From NCBI GenBank assembly GCA_006503535.1, contig QYRS01000009.1, positions 806,001 to 870,000 of the forward strand: a DNA stretch of 64,000 nucleotides, in the 5' to 3' direction. Shown one piece after another: positions 57,530 to 64,000 of the stretch; the first letter of the stretch is position 1; each line of letters begins with the position of its first letter. The position numbers and the translations under genes are program-made. A model generated the notes under the pieces. It was given only the letters and a program-made list of their open reading frames with translations, ran no database searches and was not told the origin of the DNA. Source of the DNA: Arthrinium phaeospermum. Lineage: Eukaryota; Ascomycota; Sordariomycetes; Amphisphaeriales; Apiosporaceae.

Positions 57530-58041
57530 CCAGAGTGATCGATCCGTGTCGCGCCACGGACAACACGGTCACGCTTGCGTGATGAGTCCACCCAAAGCTA
57601 TTGATATAAGATATAGTTTTCCGCAAGGCAGCATTTCTCGAGGGACTCTGGATTTTGGCCGTGTAGCAATGAGAAAAATGACTGCATTGTATCATCTCGG
57701 CAAAACGCTCCAAGTGACTTAGGGTCCCCATACAATGCCGACTCTTTGTGAGCTTTCGGGTGACAATACATGAAAGAGGGCAGGAGACACGTCATGAAAG
57801 CACTTGTTGTTCACAATCGCATTGTAGCCGTTTCCCGACGCACCAAAGAAGGCAGCTATACTCGATCATTTATAATCGACTGTGCAGAATCTACGACACA
57901 ACAGTGAGTGCCAAAATATTATCTCAACTTCACGACCACTCCTTCCTTGGCATACGATATTACTGCAACAAGGATAAATCATTCGTTAGGGAGAAACTGC
58001 TCCCTCTTCGACACCTCCACGTCACGTCACGTCACATCACG
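57530..58041. other. intergenic region and 5' leader
   Basis: The frame of the next gene stays open upstream to 57748 but without coding character. The last 20 bases before the start codon hold four GTCAC-type pentamers in tandem. Confidence 0.4.
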
Positions 58042-59232
58042 ATGCAACTCGGAAACCCCACCAACGACATGTTCCCCACGAACAACCAAGACTTCGACAT
58101 GTTCGGCCCAGCCGCCGCGGGGGAGTGTGAGAGTTGCAAGGGACCCTGCATGAACGTCGCCACGGATCCTGAGACCTATGGCCTGGCCGTCGAGAGTTAT
58201 GATACGCTGGATATGGACTACGTGGGTATGCACGCCCCCTTTGTGCTATACTCAGATGGGGAGGTGACCCTGATGAACCAAGAAGGTCCCCAGCAGTTCC
58301 AACAAGACTTTCCTGAGCCTTCCACTTGGGAAATGGACCTTGTGAGCGCATTCGATGAGGACATGGCCATCAGCCAGTTCGTGGACCCATTTATGCCCGA
58401 ATATCCCTACCCGCACTATGGCTCTTTCTTCCCGCTTTCCCAGCAGGGTCAAGATGGCGACGAGCCATACCGACCCCGCGAGCCATTCGCCGCCGCCGAC
58501 TTCCCCCAGCCTATCGTTGCACAGAACGACTACCCTCCATCGTGGCACGAGGACTTATTTCCGGAGGAGAATGGTGCCGCTACGATCGACCAGATTAATG
58601 AGAGCGCAGGGATATATCACGATCCATTGAGCCACGAGCAATGGGCATCTACCGGAGTCTCCCCCGGGTCTATGTCACAACAGTACGCAGAACTCTTGTT
58701 ATGTCCGGAGGAGGCTATTGCAGAGATGGAGATAACACTCGGAACCCCCATCTTGGACAGCTTCTCGCATCATGATACTTATGAGCACGATGCAGAAAGC
58801 CAGCAGCAGTGCCCGCCGACCTCGACCTCGACCTCGGACCACGACGCGGACTGGGAAAGCGACGAGACTTACCGCGGAATTCCGCCCCAGGCGAAAGACA
58901 TGTCCTTCTGCGCCCTCCTGCAGCTGAACGACTCCTTCGCCGACCTCGTATACCTGCAGTGGCGCGAGGTCGCGGAGGAGTACATCTTCCGGCCGTGCCG
59001 CGACATCTTCGCCGATTACCCCACCATCCGCGGGCTGGCGACCATGTTCAACCTGCGAATGTCGGAGGGTGAGGATGCGGACGGGGAAGAAGAAATAGAG
59101 GAAGACCAGGGATCTTATACTTCATCGACTCATGAGGATAACGAGGAGGATGAGGGAGGCGATTCAGAGGGTTCTGCATCCCCCGCGGCAGCCGCTGGTG
59201 AGTTGGATGATGATGTCGAGATGCGAGATTGA
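58042..59232 (+). CDS. acidic orphan protein
   Basis: A single exon encodes 396 aa from ATG 58042. The product is strongly acidic, rich in Asp/Glu, Pro, Gln, Tyr and Phe, with little predicted order. A short more conserved-looking segment occurs at about 287-345 (SFCALLQLNDSFADLVYLQWREVAEEYIF ... IFADYPTIRGLATMFNLR). The last ~50 residues are an Asp/Glu/Ser run. No known family was recognised. Acidic-aromatic composition would suit a transcriptional activation region or another nuclear regulator, which is a guess. The start could be upstream (open to 57748), but 58042 is where coding composition begins. Confidence 0.62.
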   Translation: MQLGNPTNDMFPTNNQDFDMFGPAAAGECESCKGPCMNVATDPETYGLAVESYDTLDMDYVGMHAPFVLYSDGEVTLMNQEGPQQFQQDFPEPSTWEMDLVSAFDEDMAISQFVDPFMPEYPYPHYGSFFPLSQQGQDGDEPYRPREPFAAADFPQPIVAQNDYPPSWHEDLFPEENGAATIDQINESAGIYHDPLSHEQWASTGVSPGSMSQQYAELLLCPEEAIAEMEITLGTPILDSFSHHDTYEHDAESQQQCPPTSTSTSDHDADWESDETYRGIPPQAKDMSFCALLQLNDSFADLVYLQWREVAEEYIFRPCRDIFADYPTIRGLATMFNLRMSEGEDADGEEEIEEDQGSYTSSTHEDNEEDEGGDSEGSASPAAAAGELDDDVEMRD

Positions 59233-60669
59233 TTGATTTAGCAAGCTAAACCGCCGATGCAGATTTACTTAGTAGCAATGCTCCTTGATTGCAATGACAG
59301 ACCAGGAGGCAAGTCCGCCTGGGAATTAATCGATAATGAATTCTAATAACACTTAATTTTCATGAAATAATATGACCTGATTGACATCCAGCAATGACTT
59401 GCATTTCGTTTCGCGTCCAAAGCTGACATGACCATTGATTGACTTGAGAAGGGGGGCAAGAACACGCGGATGAAACGCATCTGAGGACGCCAGATGGTTG
59501 GTGGGGAATATGGGTAAGCGAGATCTGGCGGCGCAGTCCAGCAGCTGCAGACCACTGAAGACCCCCGTTGTTTCGCTGGCTGGCGTTGACTGTCCAGCTG
59601 GCAAATCTCGCACAACCACTGCGCTGGGTTAGATCGGGTTCGCTGGAGCGCATGGAGCTGGGGGCCGATTCTGGAAAAGCTTGGTGGGTTTACCCGCTGT
59701 ATTCGGTTCCTAGTGAAACGTCCTTCTGGGCTCTGGGGTTAATCGTGTTTTCTTTATCCGGACGGTCTTGCGATGCGTTCTTTCTTGGCCTGTTGGCGAC
59801 AAAGGTTGCATAGTTTGTTATAATTGAGCCGTGGTGAACAAGATACTAAGTATAGTATTTTTGACTTGATTTTCATTATTTAAATTGATTACAACAGTAG
59901 GTGCGAGAATATTTGTGTTTGGACAAGTATATCCCTCGAGAAACAGAACAACTGCCAGAACAGCTTTCATGGCAGCTCTCTGCCAAACACCGTCGGCATA
60001 AGCGGCCGTATCTAGAACCCCAAACCCCAATTACCGATGCGGCGCCCTGATTGGCCCCCAGACGGACAAGAAACATTAAGCGGAGGCCGGGCTCCCTGGC
60101 ATTTTTGAGCCTCTCGAGTCTCAGGCTTGCCTCGAATGCCTGCACATGTAACATGGCTCTTTTATTCCCGCCCAAGCACCCGGCCAATGGCGACCCCTGC
60201 TTGGCCGCCCACGGTGACACTCGCCATGACCAAACTTGGCACGAACGGCTATTTGGGTATGGGCGACTCGACGCGATATGGGGGGATTTGGGACGAAACG
60301 GTTCCAATGGGGACTTTTTACTTGCACGGTGCAGGCAGGCAAAGCCGCCCCCTGAATCAGAGAAGCCGCAGTTGTTTAATGGTAGAATATCTGTTTCGGC
60401 AGTCGATCAATAAAACATTTGACACCTCTTCCCCCCGAGCGCCCTCCTCCCTCTCCAGCTTTCTCTTCTCGCCAAGACGAAAGACTAAACTTTCCTCTTC
60501 GCCTTCACTTTCCCTTTTTCATTCAGACGTCGTATACCCGGTGTATAGTTTCGAACGATCTGCTTCATACATTTTAATATTGCCTCCTAAAACAAAACAA
60601 AAATTTCGAAGCCGGTCTTCCCAGTCCTATTCACCCTCTCATACCTAATAATCACACCAATCCGCCAAG
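59233..60669. other. intergenic region
   Basis: About 1.4 kb of promoter/3' sequence. A C/T-rich tract at about 60420-60530 precedes the UstYa-like gene and probably belongs to its leader. No gene was recognised. Confidence 0.5.
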
Positions 60670-61584
60670 ATGCCTTCGAAACAGCAGAGATACAACGACG
60701 TGAGCGCCGACGACCGCGACGACCGCTCCAGCACCGAGGTCGAGTCGCTGATGGAGGAGAAGCAATGGCCCGGAGGCCTCAGCACGACGGGCCGCCAGAC
60801 GCGGACGCAGCGGACGTGCGCCGTCTTCAACCAGTGGCGGTGGCTCATCGACACCACCCTGCTCGTCGCCATCCTCGTCTTCGTCGTCCGGCTGCAGTCG
60901 CCCGCCGGCGCCGTCCAGTCCAAGTACCAGCTCAACGGCGACATTACGGGAGTCGGTCCCAAGTGTAAGCCATTGGACCCGTGAACTGTCTTCATACCAT
61001 GCTAACCTGTTCGCGCGTGCAGTCACAGAAAAGGTCGTCAAGTGGGAGCCTGATGAGGAGTACGCACCATACAACATCTCCGAGTTCTTCGAGCCCCAGG
61101 TCCTGGACAAGTGGAACAAGCTGATGCCTCGTACGTTACCACCAAACCCTACCTATACTGTTTATTCCCCCCACTAACACACCACCCAGTCGGCATGGGC
61201 TTCCAAGAAGTCAAAGACCCCTCCTCGCCCAAGTACAGCAACCTCCCGACGCCCATCGAGTGGTCCGAGGGCAAGACGGTCTTCACGACGTCGTGGACGC
61301 ACCAGCTGCACTGCCTCTGGGCCGTGGTGCAGACGTACGCGGGGCTCAAGACCAACACGACGCTGCCCGAGGACCACCACTGGCACATGATCCACTGCTT
61401 CTCGTACATGCGGCAGGCCATCCTCTGCTCCGCCGACACCGCCATCGAGGGCCACGAGACCACCTTCCCCGACGACAACGGCGGCTCCGACGGCTGGGAC
61501 GCCCACCACGTCTGCAAGGACATGGGCGAGGTCCGCTCCTACCTCGAGAGCGTCCGCGCCTACTCGGACCAGGAGATCTTCTAG
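60670..61584 (+). CDS. UstYa-like (DUF3328) protein
   Basis: UstYa-family proteins are membrane-bound oxidases or cyclases, best known from ustiloxin-type RiPP pathways and other secondary metabolism. Three exons (60670-60964, 61023-61130, 61190-61584) encode 265 aa. A cytosolic N-terminus precedes a transmembrane segment (WLIDTTLLVAILVFVV), and the lumenal domain carries the two defining motifs: HQLHC at 172-176 and HMIHCFSYMRQ at 200-210. The spacing is as in the family. No second DUF3328 gene, RiPP precursor or peptidase adjoins it, so it may act outside a classical cluster. Confidence 0.92.
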
Positions 61585-62383
61585 GCCAGGGCGGTGGAGA
61601 ATCTCGGGTCGGCGTATAACGGCGCAATCGGAGCGAAATGTGGATTGAAGCGCCAAGTTGCTGCCGCTGCATCAGAAGCACATTATAACGGCAACGCAGG
61701 TTGGGCAGGCCACCAAAGAGGATAACGGCATCTGCTTGCGAGGCAAGTGGCGCACCGCGGGCCTTTTGTTAGTTCGTTCTAACCAGAGCGCCTCGAGCCA
61801 TCGGGCCAGTCATTCCATTGATGGCTCGGTCTGAAGCCTGCCAGGCGGTGCCTATGGCCGTTCGCTATCCGCATCATGGTGTCCTCGATCAAGTACCTTT
61901 ATATAGACCGTTGATTGGTATGAAAAACACGTGAAAGACATCCACACATCGCTTTTTTCGCTCCCTTGCCGTGACCCAAATAAGCTGTGCCGCATTCTTG
62001 CTTACAAAGTTAGTCTCTTTCGGTCGAGCGTAGGACCCACCCCCGTCGAATGAATCCCTTGTCAGCAATCCATCAATTCCTGGAAATCTAATTGAGCTGT
62101 CAGATTGGATCACGTGGAGGGCGCGCTGACGTTCAAAGTGTAAATGGACCTCATATGATCGACGGGAAAAATGGAAACCAGGTAAAAGCGATTTCGCCTC
62201 GAAAAGAACGAGGGAAAGGATAAAAGAATCTATTGATGATGACTTGCGAAAATGCCCCTGGGGTATTGATTCTTTCGGCTCGTGGAATGATCCAGATGCA
62301 AGTATAAACCCTAATTTAACTCCCGCAATGCTTTTTTTGTTCTCTCTCTCAAAAAGTCAAATTTCTTCTTCTCCGACCCCCCA
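61585..62383. other. convergent spacer
   Basis: This is the 3' flank of the UstYa-like gene and of the PAP2-like gene. No feature was recognised. Confidence 0.5.
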
Positions 62384-63794
62384 TTAGGCCGTGTTCTTCA
62401 TGCCCGTCGTCGGTTCGGGCTTCTCCAACCGCAGCGCCCACAGCAACCAGTCCTCGAGGACGAGGAAGTTGAGCAAGAACTTGTTGCCCAGGTACGAGAT
62501 GAGCACGACGAACGCGCCGGCGACGGCGTCGAGGATGTAGTGGTTCGCGGTCGAGACGATGGCCAGCAGGATCAGCGCGGGGTAGCAGACGCCCGAGATG
62601 AGGTACGCGGCGCGGACAAAGGCCGAACGCCGCGTCTCTTGCTCACCGGCGTCGCCCATCTGCTTCAGGAACCGCGGCACCTCCAGATCGTCGCCGGTCG
62701 CGTCGGGGCTGGGCGGAAGAATCGAGGCGTCGTCGAGGGACAGGTGCTTCTGCGAGCTGAAGGGGCGGCACCAGGTGCGCATGAACCCGCTCTCGTACAC
62801 AAACACGCAACCAATGCAGAAGGCGTACCCGAAATGCATGCTGGGCATCGCCGCGAGCTTGTTGACGTAGTTGCCGCTCATCCAGACACTGGCGGCGTCC
62901 TCGGCATTGACCGTGTCGAGGAAGCCGTACTCGATGGGTAGCAGCCGCGGGGGCATGCACGGGTAGACGGTGAATGTGAAGAAGGCGAACAGGTTGAGGA
63001 GCGACATGGTGCGGCGCACCGTGCAGAAGCGCTGGTGCGATGGCGCCATGGTGTAGTACCACGCGATGAAGCCCACGGTACCGGGAATGTGGATCAGGGC
63101 GTAGACTCGGTTGAGAATGGTCAGGAAGAGCTCGCGAACATCCCCCGCCACGACTCCGGCCAGGAACCACTGCTGTACCCGCCACTCGATCCAGCGCTCT
63201 GTGCCTGTGCCCTTGCCGCCCGTGAACCACGCCTCCAGCTCCAATATCGAGATTCCGTGGTCCTGGGCCACATTCCAGAGGCCTACGCTTCCTCCGTACC
63301 ACACGGCGGACATGTACGCCGTCATGCGGTAGAAGAAGTAGGTCAGGATCCAGTAGAACATCTCGATCAAGAAGGGGAACTTCTGGAGGATTCGGGAGTG
63401 GACGTGGCGGGCGAACCGGAGCGAGTTGGGTGTGTGGACCGTCCAGATGCCGAGGATGCGCCTGCGCTTGGGGGCGAACTGCGAGGAGGAGGGCGACGGC
63501 GACCGGTAGCCGTCCGAGTCGAATGAGTCCCGGTCATAGTCGAAGTCGTCTCGCGCCGCCTTGAGGGGCTTGTAGTTCGGGGAGCTGGAGGAGCTCAGGA
63601 TGGAGTAGCTCTTTTTTCGGGTGATGAACATGGCACCAAATAGGATTCCTACAATGACCTGGGGGGATCCTGGTTAGCTTCGGGATCAGTTGCGGCTTAG
63701 GGGCGGGAAGATTACGTACGACTGGCTCAACCCATTCTGGCATTTTCCAGACCTTCAACTTGGGTAGATTGGGGACACCCGTGTTTGGTTCCAT
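62384..63794 (-). CDS. PAP2-superfamily inositolphosphotransferase-like membrane protein
   Basis: Exons 63794-63720 and 63658-62384 encode 449 aa; the frame is open upstream to 63905, so the start is not certain. Several hydrophobic helices surround two PAP2/Aur1-type motifs: MPSMHFGYAFCIG and, ~100 residues later, STANHYILDAVAGA, which supply the catalytic histidines. The family includes fungal inositolphosphorylceramide synthase and related lipid phosphotransferases. The arrangement fits the wider Aur1-like PAP2_3 group rather than Aur1 itself, so the lipid substrate is open. A Ser-rich cytosolic segment follows the first helix. The C-terminus is short and hydrophilic. Confidence 0.85.
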
Positions 63795-64000
63795 GATGGC
63801 GGTTGCGGTTACGTGCGCCCGGTGTGCTAGCAGGGCTGGTAGAGCGCTCGCGACGTAACGAAGCACGCGAGAGCAGTCGAGAAGGCACTTTTTGGTCACT
63901 GCCAAAGGGTGCGATGCACTGTTGAACTTGCGACACCAAGGTCACGAGACTTGACAGGCACTGGGACTCTCAAGTCGCAATTGGTTAACGGGGTGGCGTT
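63795..64000. other. right-edge upstream region
   Basis: This is upstream sequence of the PAP2-like gene. Nothing else was seen before the window ends. Confidence 0.5.

Noticed and set aside
1..64000. CRISPR arrays, riboswitches and bacterial operons
   Set aside because: None was seen. Introns and gene families show the DNA is fungal nuclear.

Overview
The window is nuclear DNA of a filamentous ascomycete, most likely a Sordariomycete. Support comes from short 50-180 bp GT-AG introns with CTAAC-type branch points, GC-rich codon use, genes typical of Pezizomycotina (HET, 2EXR, UstYa/DUF3328, DUF7587, DUF7923) and a 3.3 kb stretch showing the full signature of repeat-induced point mutation (RIP). 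I found about 24 protein genes, one interrupted gene, one frameshifted gene, three tRNA-Ala genes and one DNA transposon.

Layout. From 0.3 to 15 kb there is a conserved housekeeping block: DASH subunit Dam1 (-), a CRAL-TRIO lipid-transfer protein of the Csr1 type (+), mitochondrial aconitase (+), rhomboid protease Rbd2 (+) and GPI transamidase subunit Gaa1 (+). Two tRNA-Ala(AGC) genes at 15.8-16.0 kb mark the passage into an accessory region that runs to about 56 kb. It holds a frameshifted 2EXR gene, two tandem F-box paralogues, a DUF7587 gene split by a hAT-type transposon (23143-26552), a divergent pair of F-box-like/ankyrin genes, three HET-domain genes, a fructosamine-kinase-like gene, a third tRNA-Ala, a membrane-anchored lectin-like protein, a DUF7923 protein, a P450, a SesA/HeLo-like protein with a paired C-terminal repeat, a membrane-anchored Cys-rich protein and a nuclear-looking 2EXR/F-box-like protein. 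From 56 to 64 kb the genes are a secreted alpha/beta hydrolase, an acidic orphan, a UstYa-like protein and a PAP2-type inositolphosphotransferase-like membrane protein.

The best-supported discovery is the DUF7587 gene. An 8-bp target duplication (AGCAAAGG) brackets 3410 bp that begin and end with matching CAGTGTT... inverted repeats. The host coding frame reads through exactly if the element and one target copy are discounted. The element is RIP-mutated almost from end to end, but its last ~85 bp are untouched and both host halves are still open. The second lead is the 51.3-52.3 kb gene: an N-terminal domain like those of fungal NLR/HET-S-type death proteins, followed by two 21-residue degenerate repeats 34 residues apart, the arrangement of HET-s-related amyloid motifs. 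With three HET genes nearby this suggests a non-self-recognition neighbourhood, but no partner NLR lies in the window. Exon joins were made by eye from splice consensus and reading frame; starts marked uncertain need transcript evidence.
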